In this document: in pieces, positions 19,099-26,911 of the stretch
Layout of the letters: every line of letters starts with the position of its first letter
Position numbering within the stretch: the first letter of the stretch is position 1
Assembly (NCBI GenBank): GCA_963734365.1
Contig: CAVTGV010000007.1
Location: 319,249 to 383,248, forward strand
Direction of reading: 5' to 3'
Length of the DNA stretch: 64,000 bases
Origin: JACVRW01 sp963734365
Lineage (GTDB): Bacteria; Actinomycetota; Thermoleophilia; Solirubrobacterales; Thermoleophilaceae
The notes under the pieces: generated by a model
Told to the model about the DNA's origin: nothing
Database searches by the model: none
What the model saw: the letters and a program-made list of their open reading frames with translations, nothing else
Made by a program: the position numbers and the translations under genes

Positions 19099-20681
19099 AG
19101 CAGCGCCTTCTTGCCCTCGAAGGCGAAGAACAGAAGGTCGACCATCCGGAAGGTCTTGTTGTTGGGGCCGAGCGAGGGTTTGAACGCGGTGTCGCGCACG
19201 ATCGAGTGCGTGCTGCCCTGGATCGCGCGGTGGAAGGTCTCGGCCACGATCCGCGCGCCCACGCCCTTGAGCTTGCCGCCGTTGAACTCGGACTCACGCA
19301 GGATGTAGAACCACAGCGGGGTGTTCTTGAGGAACGCCTCGCGCTGGGTCTTGGTGAGCGAGTCGATGTCGGCACCGTTCTTGCCGTTGCGCAGCTGGGC
19401 GGCGGTCAGCTTGGTCACGTTCACGCCCTTGTTCTTCATGAAGGTGACCATCTGCTGGCCGGTGGCGAGCCGCACCATGCGCGCGCGGGTGAGGTTGCGG
19501 AAGGCGAGGTTGCGGCGCGCGTCGTTGAAACCGACGTTGGGTCCGCCGAACGAGCCGGTGGGCAGGTGCTCGAGCGGGTTGACCAGCGTGGTGTCGATCC
19601 GCATCGCGCGATTGAACTTGTTCGCCGGCACCTCCAGGCCGGGCTTGGGGATCTCGCCGAAGTCGTAGAGGCGGCGAAAGTCCGCGATCCAGTTGCTCGG
19701 CAGCCGCTGGAAGCCCCCGAGGTCGCCGCTGGTGGCCGAGAACAGGAACAGGAAGTCGAGCGTGCCGCCGCCGTTGTCGAAGATCCGGTTCCAGTTGTAG
19801 GACTGCCGGACCATCGAATGGCCGAGCCGGAACGCCGCGATCGAGAACTCGATCGGCATCGTCGGAACGTCGGTGGGCGCCGCGCCGACTTCGAAGACCT
19901 TGCGCCCCTGGTTGAAGACGTTGGTGATCACACCCGGTGCCGCGATGCGCGGCAGGTAGTCGGTCTTGATCATCCACTGGTAGTGCTTGGTCACGATCTC
20001 GCGGGCCTTGGCGAACTTCTGGCTCGCCGGCACGCCGCCCAGCTTGGTGTCCACCACCCGGTTGTGGAAGCGGATCATCGCCACGTGGGTCTGCGCCACC
20101 GCCAGGTTCTCGTCGTTGCGGTGATCGGGAATCACGGCCTTGCGCTTCTGAGCCTGCGACGTGCCCTCCCCCCGGGGCAGGTCGAAGCCCTTCTTCTTGG
20201 GGATCCCCTCGGCGGCCACCGTCTCGCCCATCTTCAGGTGAAGGCCGTCCGCCTCGTAGAACTTCGCCGACTCCGGATCGCTCGGACCGGCGCCGTAGAG
20301 CGAATCGAGATCGAGACTGGGCGAGCGCCCCTGCAGGAGCATCGCCGGCGAGATGAACGCGCCGAAGGTCACGGTCGTCTTGTCGAAGGTGAGGTCGTGG
20401 TCCACGAACTGGCCGAGATAGGTGAACCCGGCCGGGACCCCCTGCGCTCCGCCGCCGCCGGCGGCCATCTCGTGGCCGACCTTCTTGCGGATGCCCTCGC
20501 CCAGCTGACGGTTGGTCCCCTTCGGACCCATGCGCGAGAACCGGAAGGGAGGCCCGCTGTCGGCGGTGGACAGCGCGGCCACCGCGGCTGCCGTGGCTGC
20601 GCCTTCGTCGCGCCCCTCGTTGGCCTCAGACAGCAGACCCTCGCCGATTACGAAGTAGCTCTCCGAACCGTGCTTCTCCAC
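19083..20681 (-). CDS. Animal-type haem peroxidase family protein
   Basis: A 532-residue protein with the family's distal segment YLGQFVDHDLTFD (distal His after QFVDHD), the long DHRNDENLAVAQTHVAMIRFHNRVV helix with its catalytic Arg/Glu surroundings, and the proximal haem-ligand helix AAFRLGHSMVRQSYNWN. Bacterial members (peroxicin-like) oxidise halides or small organics with peroxide. The actual substrate is unknown. I see no signal peptide or Tat motif at the N-terminus, unusual given the exported role of many relatives. It is divergent from an exported RTX-repeat protein, with 137 bases between the starts. Confidence 0.9.
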   Translation of the reverse strand: MEKHGSESYFVIGEGLLSEANEGRDEGAATAAAVAALSTADSGPPFRFSRMGPKGTNRQLGEGIRKKVGHEMAAGGGGAQGVPAGFTYLGQFVDHDLTFDKTTVTFGAFISPAMLLQGRSPSLDLDSLYGAGPSDPESAKFYEADGLHLKMGETVAAEGIPKKKGFDLPRGEGTSQAQKRKAVIPDHRNDENLAVAQTHVAMIRFHNRVVDTKLGGVPASQKFAKAREIVTKHYQWMIKTDYLPRIAAPGVITNVFNQGRKVFEVGAAPTDVPTMPIEFSIAAFRLGHSMVRQSYNWNRIFDNGGGTLDFLFLFSATSGDLGGFQRLPSNWIADFRRLYDFGEIPKPGLEVPANKFNRAMRIDTTLVNPLEHLPTGSFGGPNVGFNDARRNLAFRNLTRARMVRLATGQQMVTFMKNKGVNVTKLTAAQLRNGKNGADIDSLTKTQREAFLKNTPLWFYILRESEFNGGKLKGVGARIVAETFHRAIQGSTHSIVRDTAFKPSLGPNNKTFRMVDLLFFAFEGKKALLAPLG

Positions 20682-20818
20682 AGCCGCCTCCTTGATTTGA
20701 CCGTCGGCGAATCCGTGCGCGAATCCTGTGCCCGCCTTGGCTGGGTCGCGCCCGGCGCGACACTCTCATGCCGGCCGCCCGGCGTCAACGAGCGGCTGTG
20801 CGCCTATGATCTGCCGGC

Positions 20819-21565
20819 ATGCGGCGCCGGCGCAGAATCGGGTTGGTCCTCGCGCTGTCCATCCTGATCGTGGCGGCATGCGGCGCGCTGGCTCAGGTCG
20901 CTTCGGCGGGCGAGGCGAGCACAGTGGTCTCGGGTGACAAGCACTGGGTCACCTACGACGCGGCGCCCGGCGAGGAGAACCGGCTGCTGGTCCAGGTCTC
21001 GGTGGGCAGCACGTTGGTGCGCCTGGCGGACACCGGCGCCGACATCTCCGCGGGACCCGGCTGCGAGCTCGACTCCCAGGGCCGGGCGCTGTGTCGCATC
21101 CCGGATCGAGTCCTGCTGGTACAGGCGCGGCTCGGTGGGGGCGACGACCGCGGCGCGGCGATCACGTCGAACACCAAGGCGGCGCAGGTGAACATCACCG
21201 GTGGCGCGGGCGACGACGTCCTGCGCGGCCAGGGGCCGACCCGCTTCAACTTCTCCGGGGACGACGGCAACGACAACCTGGTGGGAGGCGACGGCCGCGA
21301 CATCCTTCGCGGGCGCGCCGGGCGCGACCTCATGTCCGGACGCGCGGGCAGGGACCTGCTCATCGGCGATTCGGGTGGGGACGTGCTGCGAGCGGGGCTC
21401 GGGCGTGACCGTCTCTTCGGTGGCCCCGACACCGACAAGCTCGACGCTCGCGACGAGCCCGCGGCCGTCGACTCGGTGGTGAGCTGCGGCACGGGCCGTG
21501 ACCGCACCACCGCCGACAGGATCGACCGGCCGAAGATCACCGGCTGCGAGTTCATCAAGTTCTGA
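20819..21565 (+). CDS. Secreted calcium-binding RTX-repeat (hemolysin-type) protein
   Basis: Arg-rich signal peptide (RRRRRIGLVLALSILIVAACGALAQVASAG), a beta domain to about residue 120, then several nonapeptide-like RTX repeats (GGAGDDVLRG, GDDGNDNLVGG, DGRDILRG, RAGRDLLIGDSGGD) that build a calcium-binding beta roll. It ends with a C-terminal cap containing paired cysteines (VVSCGTG and TGCEF). Many Solirubrobacterales encode such short exported RTX proteins of unknown function. ATG 20819 gives the complete signal. A short hairpin follows the stop. Confidence 0.85.
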   Translation: MRRRRRIGLVLALSILIVAACGALAQVASAGEASTVVSGDKHWVTYDAAPGEENRLLVQVSVGSTLVRLADTGADISAGPGCELDSQGRALCRIPDRVLLVQARLGGGDDRGAAITSNTKAAQVNITGGAGDDVLRGQGPTRFNFSGDDGNDNLVGGDGRDILRGRAGRDLMSGRAGRDLLIGDSGGDVLRAGLGRDRLFGGPDTDKLDARDEPAAVDSVVSCGTGRDRTTADRIDRPKITGCEFIKF

Positions 21566-21570
21566 AGCCG

Positions 21571-21586
21571 GGACGGCCCCCCGTCC
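21571..21586 (+). terminator. Short hairpin after RTX gene
   Basis: A 6-bp stem GGACGG/CCGTCC with a CCCC loop directly follows the RTX stop codon, then TTCGTAAG. Weak but well placed. Confidence 0.4.
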
Positions 21587-21639
21587 TTCGTAAGGGCGTG
21601 AGTCCCAGGCAGAGTCTTCGCGGTCGGCGTCAGGCGCCC

Positions 21640-21840
21640 TACGTGCCGGAGGCAACGATGGCGCAGCGGATCAGCCGGGCCAAGCGCGCCCTGCGGGGCC
21701 GCCGCCGGCAGGACCGCGGCCTGTGGGACACCCGCGAGATCGCCGAGGGCGTGAGCGTCGTGCAATCGGCGCTGGCCAGGCAGACGGACGAACGACGCCC
21801 GGGCCGCTATCGGCTTTCGCTGAGCGCCGACGCCGAGCGC
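21640..21840 (+). pseudogene. Remnant of an ECF42-type sigma factor (region 4 and C-terminal TPR-like part)
   Basis: The frame reads YVPEATMAQRISRAKRALR, the region-4 recognition segment characteristic of long ECF42 (DUF6596) sigma factors. It jumps straight to DRGLWDTREIAEGVSVVQ and RRPGRYRLSLSA, which matches the C-terminal DRxxWDRxLIAEG and GPYQLQAAI motifs of the same family. The stretch normally between them is missing, as are all of region 2 and the C-terminus. This is a deletion remnant, not an expressed gene. It lies at the left border of the decayed island that holds the PrnB-like gene. Confidence 0.6.
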
Positions 21841-21850
21841 GGCCCAGACG

Positions 21851-22990
21851 CTACGCGCCGACGGGCGCGGCGGCGACAGTTCGCGTGCCGTGCTCTTGGA
21901 TTTGCTTGGCTCGCGTTCGCGCCGCTTGCGTGTGTTGCAGCATGAGGTCGAGCAGCTCGATTGATTCGAGACCCGAGCCGATGGGGTACGGCCTGAGGTT
22001 CAGTGACTCTGACGCGACTCGGTAATGCACCTTCCGGAACTTGTAGATCTCCGTCAGGAGGTGCTCCAGTTCGGCGACCGACCGATCGATCGCTTCCGAG
22101 TCGCCGCTTGCGGCCACCTCTCGCTCGATGCGCGACAGAAGCGACGATCCATGCATCCGGCTGCTGATCTCGTGCACGAGCTGTCGATGTTCGGGGATCA
22201 TCTCGGCTCGGTTGAGGCTCCAGAAGCGCTGGTACCGCTCATCCTTGCTGTCTGCCGCATGCAGAAACCAATCGAGGATGCAGTTCTGTCCGGCCGCGCC
22301 GGTGGGCGCGCGATAGGTTGTGCCGCCGACCGTCAGCGGCACGAGCCATGGGAGGATCTCAAAAGCGAACACTGGCGGCGGCATGTTGCGCCGCATGTCC
22401 ACCGCGGCTTCGATCATCTTGTGCCAAGCCGCTGCGACAAGGCCGACGCAACGCGGGAACGCCGGTGCATCTACCGGAAGCTCGCTTAGGGCCAGCGCGA
22501 CTCTCAAGGCCTCGTCGGCGCCGGTGAGCCCGTGCTGGATCGCGGCGATCAGGAGCCGCTCCTCGTCGAGCCCGGTGAATGTGCGCATCCGGGCGCCGTA
22601 CGGATTGGCCGGTCCATAGGTGTAGTTGTCATCGCGCGGGACATGCCCACAGGCCCGGCCAAGGTCGATGAGCAGCGCCTCGAGTCCGGGGCAGGCGCTC
22701 ATCACTCCCGGCTGTCGTCTCTCGACGGCGCATGCCAAGAATCCCAGGTCGCGCAGGGCAGCGAGCGCGAGGGCAGGCGTCCAGCCTTCAGCGGCCGCGC
22801 GCCGCACGCAGTCGTTCAGCTGCGCGACGACCGAAACCTCTGTGCGTTCGCGCAGGGGAGAGCGGGTGAAGTACGCGTCCAACCCGAACGGATCAAGTTC
22901 TTGCGCACGTTGTCCCAGCGTCGCCGCAGTCATCCGCTCCGACCCTGACCGGCCCAACGGGCAGACCTCGCCAGCGGCATCGACTCCCAT
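21851..22990 (-). CDS. PrnB-like protein (monodechloroaminopyrrolnitrin synthase family, DUF1864)
   Basis: About 380 residues, the usual PrnB length. The layout fits PrnB, a haem-binding relative of tryptophan/indoleamine dioxygenases: LDPFGLDAYFTRSPLRERT at the start, a central LPGLEALLIDLGR-type helix with NPYGARMRTFTGLDEERLL, and a closing LRPYPIGSGLESIELLDLML plus AARTRAK helix. PrnB rearranges chlorinated tryptophan in pyrrolnitrin synthesis. No prnA, prnC or prnD is nearby, so the substrate here is unknown. Start ATG 22990 overlaps the upstream small ORF's stop as TGATG. Codon third positions are visibly less GC-biased than in neighbours, which suggests transfer. Confidence 0.75.
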   Translation of the reverse strand: MGVDAAGEVCPLGRSGSERMTAATLGQRAQELDPFGLDAYFTRSPLRERTEVSVVAQLNDCVRRAAAEGWTPALALAALRDLGFLACAVERRQPGVMSACPGLEALLIDLGRACGHVPRDDNYTYGPANPYGARMRTFTGLDEERLLIAAIQHGLTGADEALRVALALSELPVDAPAFPRCVGLVAAAWHKMIEAAVDMRRNMPPPVFAFEILPWLVPLTVGGTTYRAPTGAAGQNCILDWFLHAADSKDERYQRFWSLNRAEMIPEHRQLVHEISSRMHGSSLLSRIEREVAASGDSEAIDRSVAELEHLLTEIYKFRKVHYRVASESLNLRPYPIGSGLESIELLDLMLQHTQAARTRAKQIQEHGTRTVAAAPVGA

Positions 22991-23187
22991 CACAGGCCTC
23001 CCGGCCGGCCACGTGCCTCCACCAAGAACGACGGCGCTCCGTACCGACCATCCAGCGGCGGCTCGCTCAGCTCGACGCGCCCGCCTCGCTCTGTTATGAC
23101 CCGCCCGACACTCCGACCGGCGACAGTGCGAACGCCGACGGTCGCGTTCTGCTGCTCAGGCAGTCCCCCCGGCACATACGCTTGCAT
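22990..23187 (-). CDS. Small hypothetical protein translationally coupled to the PrnB-like gene
   Basis: A 65-residue hydrophilic polypeptide (starting MQAYVPGGLPEQQ) whose stop overlaps the PrnB-like start as TGATG. ATG 23187 is preceded by GGAGG about nine bases away; upstream GTG 23217 and ATG 23193 are alternatives. No signal peptide, membrane segment or cysteine. The beta-rich pattern (VGVRTVAGRSVGRVITERGGRVEL) suggests a small globular domain. Function unknown, but coupling implies that it is made with the enzyme. Confidence 0.55.
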   Translation of the reverse strand: MQAYVPGGLPEQQNATVGVRTVAGRSVGRVITERGGRVELSEPPLDGRYGAPSFLVEARGRPGGL

Positions 23188-23381
23188 CCCCATTCGCCTC
23201 CGCGAAACGGTGTTCACCGCGCGCAGTCAAGCTCGCCCGCGAGGTTGAAGCGACGCTTATCGCTGATGACCGAATCGCAAACCGGATTAAGGGCCGTCCG
23301 CTTTTCCGTCTACTCGACCGAGGACCAACCCGCGCCAGAGTCTCGTCCGGTGGTGACCGCCCTCGTGTTCGAGCCGGCGCC

Positions 23382-23818
23382 GTGACCGCCGCGGCGTCGG
23401 CGCGGCTCGCGTGGGCGGTGGACGTACTCGAGGTCGAGCCCGGCGACCGGCTCCTCGAGGTCGGTTGCGGGCATGGTGTGGCGGTGGCACTGGTGTGCGA
23501 GCGGCTGAGCGGCGGCCGGATAGTCGCCATCGACCGCTCGGCGAAGATGATCGCGGCGGCCACCAAGCGAAATCGCGAGCACGTGGCGTCGGGCCGGGCC
23601 GTGCCGCCACGGTCCGGACCCTTCTGGCGCCGGGCGGCGGGCTGTACCTCTTCAATCAGGCTCCCGGGTGGTCGGACGCCGGCTCGGCCCGCGGGTTCGG
23701 GCGACGGCTGTCCGGCGTCCTCTCCGAGCACGGATTCGCCGTCGACGACGTGCTCACCGCGCGTCTCAGCCCGGCTCCCGTGGTCGCCGTGATCGCCCGC
23801 CCGGCGCGCCAGGAGTGA
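23382..23818 (+). pseudogene. Class I SAM-dependent methyltransferase with internal deletion and frameshift
   Basis: The first part reads LEVEPGDRLLEVGCGHGVAVALVCERL and IVAIDRSAKMIAAATKRN, the SAM-binding motif I and the acidic-loop region. Sense then resumes in a different frame with ATVRTLLAPGGGLYLFNQAPGW to the C-terminus near 23,818. The 30-40 residues that normally link them (motif II, FDKVFAVNV-like) are absent and replaced by a few out-of-frame codons after EHVASGRAV. This combination of deletion plus frame change indicates a dead gene. It lies at the right border of the decayed island next to tatA. Confidence 0.7.
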
Positions 23819-23874
23819 TCCGCTGACCCGGGGCTGCGTATGAACAGGGACCAACCCGAACTCTGGAGCCTGCC

Positions 23875-24060
23875 ATGCCTGGCATAGGACCCATGGAACT
23901 GATCGTCGTACTCATCATCGCCCTCATCATCTTCGGCCCCAAGAAGCTTCCGGAGCTCGGCAAGTCGCTGGGCAGCGGCATGCGGAGCTTCAAGGACTCG
24001 GTCACCGGCTCGGATCGCGAGGAGCTGCCCGCCGGGGACGCCGGGGCCAAGAAGTCCTGA
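23875..24060 (+). CDS. tatA: Sec-independent (Tat) translocase subunit TatA
   Basis: A 61-residue protein with one N-terminal membrane helix (ELIVVLIIALIIFGPKKLPELG), the diagnostic FGPKKLPELG hinge, an amphipathic helix (KSLGSGMRSFKDSV) and a short acidic tail. It forms the oligomeric pore-like component that moves folded twin-arginine substrates across the membrane. The next gene, 19 bases on, is tatC. No tatB is present here, as in minimal TatA-TatC systems. Start ATG 23875; no strong Shine-Dalgarno precedes it. Confidence 0.93.
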   Translation: MPGIGPMELIVVLIIALIIFGPKKLPELGKSLGSGMRSFKDSVTGSDREELPAGDAGAKKS

Positions 24061-24079
24061 TCCGGGGCCAGCTCGGCTC

Positions 24080-24844
24080 ATGCGCCGTATCAAGCCGGTA
24101 GACCACGACGACGAGCTCACCGTCGTCGACCATCTCGACGAGCTGCGAACGCGGCTGATGGTCGCGCTCGCGGCCTTCGGGGTGGCCTTTGCCCTGACCG
24201 CGTGGCAGAGCGATCTGGTGTTGCAGATCGTGAACGCTCCGCTCCCCGACGGGCGCGAGCCGATCACGCTCGGGCCGGCCGAGCCGTTCATCCAGACGCT
24301 CAAGATCGCCGGCTATGCGGCGGTGCTGCTGGCGCTGCCGGTGTTGCTGTATCAGGTGTATGCGTTCCTGGTGCCGGCCTTCGGCAAGGACGGGCGCAAG
24401 CTCGCCTTCCCGCTGGTGCTCATGGTGCCGGTGCTGTTCATCGCGGGAGTGGTGTTCTGTTACACGGTCGTCCTGCCCCCGGCACTCGACTTCCTGCTCT
24501 CGTTCAACTCGTCGGAGTTCAACACGCAGCTGCGGGCGAGCGACTACTACGACTTCGCGACGCTGACCATGCTCGCCATGGGCCTTGGCTTCCAGGTTCC
24601 GGTGGGCGTGCTTGTGCTCACGCGGCTGGGCGTGCTCTCCTACGACAAGCTGCGCGCGAGCCGGCGCTACGCCATCGTCGCCATTGCCGTTCTGGCGGCG
24701 CTGCTGCCCACGCTCGACCCCATCACGCTCATGCTCGAGATGGTGCCGCTCCTGGCCCTGTACGAGCTGAGCATCCAGCTGTCCCGGCTGGTCGAGCCGA
24801 TCAGCTTGGCGCGCGATGACCTGTCGTCGGAGGCGCCGGGCTGA
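24080..24844 (+). CDS. tatC: Sec-independent (Tat) translocase subunit TatC
   Basis: A 254-residue, six-TM receptor of the Tat pathway. It has the N-terminal HLDELRTRL signature that recognises the twin-arginine motif, conserved LGPAEPFIQTLKIAGYAAVLLALPVLLYQVYAFLVPA spread over helices 1-2, the periplasmic FNS...YYDFATLTMLAMGLGFQVPV segment with its conserved Pro, and a C-terminal RRYAIVAI...LLPTLDPITLM block. Directly downstream of tatA, same operon. Overlong N-terminal variants are not supported. Confidence 0.95.
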   Translation: MRRIKPVDHDDELTVVDHLDELRTRLMVALAAFGVAFALTAWQSDLVLQIVNAPLPDGREPITLGPAEPFIQTLKIAGYAAVLLALPVLLYQVYAFLVPAFGKDGRKLAFPLVLMVPVLFIAGVVFCYTVVLPPALDFLLSFNSSEFNTQLRASDYYDFATLTMLAMGLGFQVPVGVLVLTRLGVLSYDKLRASRRYAIVAIAVLAALLPTLDPITLMLEMVPLLALYELSIQLSRLVEPISLARDDLSSEAPG

Positions 24845-24951
24845 TCCAGATCCGGGGGCGCCGCGCAATGCCCCATCTGTCTCGGGGGCGAAGGTGGCCC
24901 GTCTTCGGGCACTTCGCTCTCGAAGCCTCCACCGATCCAGCGCAGCGGCGC

Positions 24952-24980
24952 TTGACTGATGCGCCGCTTCTGCCGATAAG
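24952..24980 (+). promoter_or_regulatory. Candidate housekeeping promoter for the HD-GYP gene
   Basis: TTGACT (24952-24957), a 17-base spacer and GATAAG (24975-24980) resemble a sigma-70 -35/-10 pair, in the 220-base gap between tatC and the HD-GYP gene. The -10 matches only the ATAA core. Confidence 0.45.
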
Positions 24981-25067
24981 GGATAACTCACTCACCGTTT
25001 CGGCGGGGGGGTCGAGGACGGTTTCGGCAAACGGGCATGGATGTCAGGAAGGCCGGGAGGCTGGCTG

Positions 25068-26312
25068 ATGGTGTGGACGATTCTGCTGGTAGGAGGAGCC
25101 TGGGTGGTGGCCTCCGTGCTCGTCTCGCTGCTGCTCTTCCCCCTGTGGGAGAGCTCGAAGGCGCGCGCCCGCGAGCCGGTGGAGCCCGGCGCCCTCCTGA
25201 CCGCGACCAGCGACGAAGGTCCGCTCGCTCCGGCCCATCCGGCCATCCGCCCGGGCGCGGATGACGTAGACCCGATTCCCTCCCCCCAGCGGCTCGGCTA
25301 CGCCCCCCTCGTGCTCGAGCGGCTCGCGGTGCACACCCAGGCCGTGCTTGGCGCGGACGGTGCGTGCGTGCTCGTGCGCGAGGGTCCCGGGCTCGAGACC
25401 GTCTCGGTGGTGGCGGGCTCGGGACTGGGCGAGCGGCTGGTGGGTCAGAGCTTCGGCACCGACAGCGGCCTCTCGGGCATGGCGCTGCGCACCGGCCGCC
25501 CGGTGATCGTTCCGAGCGCCGGAGCCGAGGACCCACAGGCGGTGCCGATCGCCCTCGAGGAAATGAGGCCGGCCGCGGCGGCCCCGCTGTCGGGCTCGCT
25601 GGGCCCCCGCGGTGCCCTCGTGGTGGGCTCCGCCGGCGAGCCGTCCCAATTCGGCCTGGTGGAGCTGGAGCTTCTGGCCGAGTGCGCCGGCCTTACCAGC
25701 CGCGCACTGCGCCACGACGAGCAGAGCGAGCTCATGGCGGGGGACTCGCAGGCGGAGATCAGGGCGCTGGTGGGCGCCCTGGCGAATGCCGACGGCGCGA
25801 CCTTCCGCCACTCGCTCGAGGTCGCCGAGCTGGCCACGCGCGTGGGCCGCCGCCTGGGTCTCGATCGCCCCGACCTGGTGGAGCTCGAGCTCGGCGCTCT
25901 GCTCCACGACATCGGCAAGCTCAGGCTGCCCGCCGAGATCCTCCAGAAGCCGGGGCCGCTCAGCACCGAGGAGTGGCGGCTGGTGCAGCGCCATCCCGAG
26001 TGGGGAGCCGATCTCGTGGCGGGGATACCGGGTCTCGAGGCCGTGGCGATGATCGTCCGGCTGCATCACGAGCGGCCCGACGGCGCCGGTTATCCGCACG
26101 AGCTGCCCCACGAGCGGATCCCCGTGGCCAGCCGCATCATCTCGGTCTGCGACGCCTACGGCGCAATGACCGGCGGGCGCCCGTACCAGGAGCCGGTGCA
26201 GCCGCGCGACGCCATCCGCGAGCTGCTGCGCCATTCGGGCAGCCAGTTCGATCCCGAGAGCGTGCGCACTCTGGCGCGCATCGTCGAGGGTCGGCCGCTC
26301 GCAGCGGCCTGA
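25068..26312 (+). CDS. Membrane-anchored GAF/HD-GYP domain protein
   Basis: N-terminal membrane anchor (WTILLVGGAWVVASVLVSLLLF), a GAF-like sensory domain (about residues 75-210, starting LGYAPLVLERLAVHTQAVLG) and a C-terminal HD phosphohydrolase with FRHSLEVAELATRVG, LLHDIGKLRLP, HHERPDGAGYP and ISVCDAYGAMT. These are the HD and GYP motifs of cyclic-di-GMP phosphodiesterases, so it probably hydrolyses c-di-GMP or a related cyclic dinucleotide in response to a cytoplasmic signal. ATG 25068 is preceded by GGGAGG at seven bases. An ATG at 25041 lacks a ribosome site. Confidence 0.88.
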   Translation: MVWTILLVGGAWVVASVLVSLLLFPLWESSKARAREPVEPGALLTATSDEGPLAPAHPAIRPGADDVDPIPSPQRLGYAPLVLERLAVHTQAVLGADGACVLVREGPGLETVSVVAGSGLGERLVGQSFGTDSGLSGMALRTGRPVIVPSAGAEDPQAVPIALEEMRPAAAAPLSGSLGPRGALVVGSAGEPSQFGLVELELLAECAGLTSRALRHDEQSELMAGDSQAEIRALVGALANADGATFRHSLEVAELATRVGRRLGLDRPDLVELELGALLHDIGKLRLPAEILQKPGPLSTEEWRLVQRHPEWGADLVAGIPGLEAVAMIVRLHHERPDGAGYPHELPHERIPVASRIISVCDAYGAMTGGRPYQEPVQPRDAIRELLRHSGSQFDPESVRTLARIVEGRPLAAA

Positions 26313-26350
26313 GCCGGGAATAACGGCGCTCCGCCCGTGGTCATTGAGGC

Positions 26351-26911
26351 ATGGTCACCGATGGGCTCCTGCCCCGGCGTATCGAGAACCCCGTTCAGGG
26401 TGACGCGATCACCTTCCTCGAGACGAGCGCCGAGTCCGGCGGCGAGCGTTCGCTGCTGGCGATGGAGGTCGTGCCCGGTGGCAAGGTCACCCCGCACTTC
26501 CACACGAGCTACAGCGAGCACTTCTTCGTGCGCGAGGGACACCTGACGGTCGAGATCGGCGAATCCCGGCACGACCTCGGTCCGGGCGACGACGAGGCCG
26601 TGAGTCCCGGCACGCGCCACGCTTGGCGCAACGACGGCAGCGTGCCCGTGCAGGCGGACCTGGAGTTGCGTCCCGGTCACAGCGGCTTCGAGGATTCGCT
26701 GAGGATGGTCTACGGACTGGCCGCCGACGGCCGCGTGACGGCGAGCGGCCTGCCCCGCAATCCTCTTCACACCGCGCTGGTGCTCAACTGGGCCGACATC
26801 CGCCTGCCGGGGGCTCAGTCCGCGCTCACGCCCGTCCTGCGCCTGTTCACCGGGCTCGCGCGAATGACCGGCGTCGAGCGCAGGCTTCGACGGCGCTACC
26901 TCTCGCACTAG
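26351..26911 (+). CDS. Cupin-domain protein
   Basis: A 186-residue single-domain cupin. Motif 1 is VTPHFHTSYSEHFFVREGHL, with two His, a Glu and a further His-like ligand set. Motif 2 is LGPGDDEAVSPGTRHAWRN with the closing His. The C-terminal third is helical (PVLRLFTGLARMTGVERRLR). Metal-dependent oxygenase, isomerase or sensor roles are all possible and I cannot choose. It ends with a four-base convergent overlap against the ABC transporter. Confidence 0.8.
   Translation: MVTDGLLPRRIENPVQGDAITFLETSAESGGERSLLAMEVVPGGKVTPHFHTSYSEHFFVREGHLTVEIGESRHDLGPGDDEAVSPGTRHAWRNDGSVPVQADLELRPGHSGFEDSLRMVYGLAADGRVTASGLPRNPLHTALVLNWADIRLPGAQSALTPVLRLFTGLARMTGVERRLRRRYLSH

Noticed and set aside
23221..23381. 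A frame reading KLAREVEATLIADDRIANRIKGRPLFRLLDR just before the methyltransferase remnant
   Set aside because: It looks protein-like, but it is short, lacks a start, and I cannot link it to a family. It is left unannotated as a possible further fossil.
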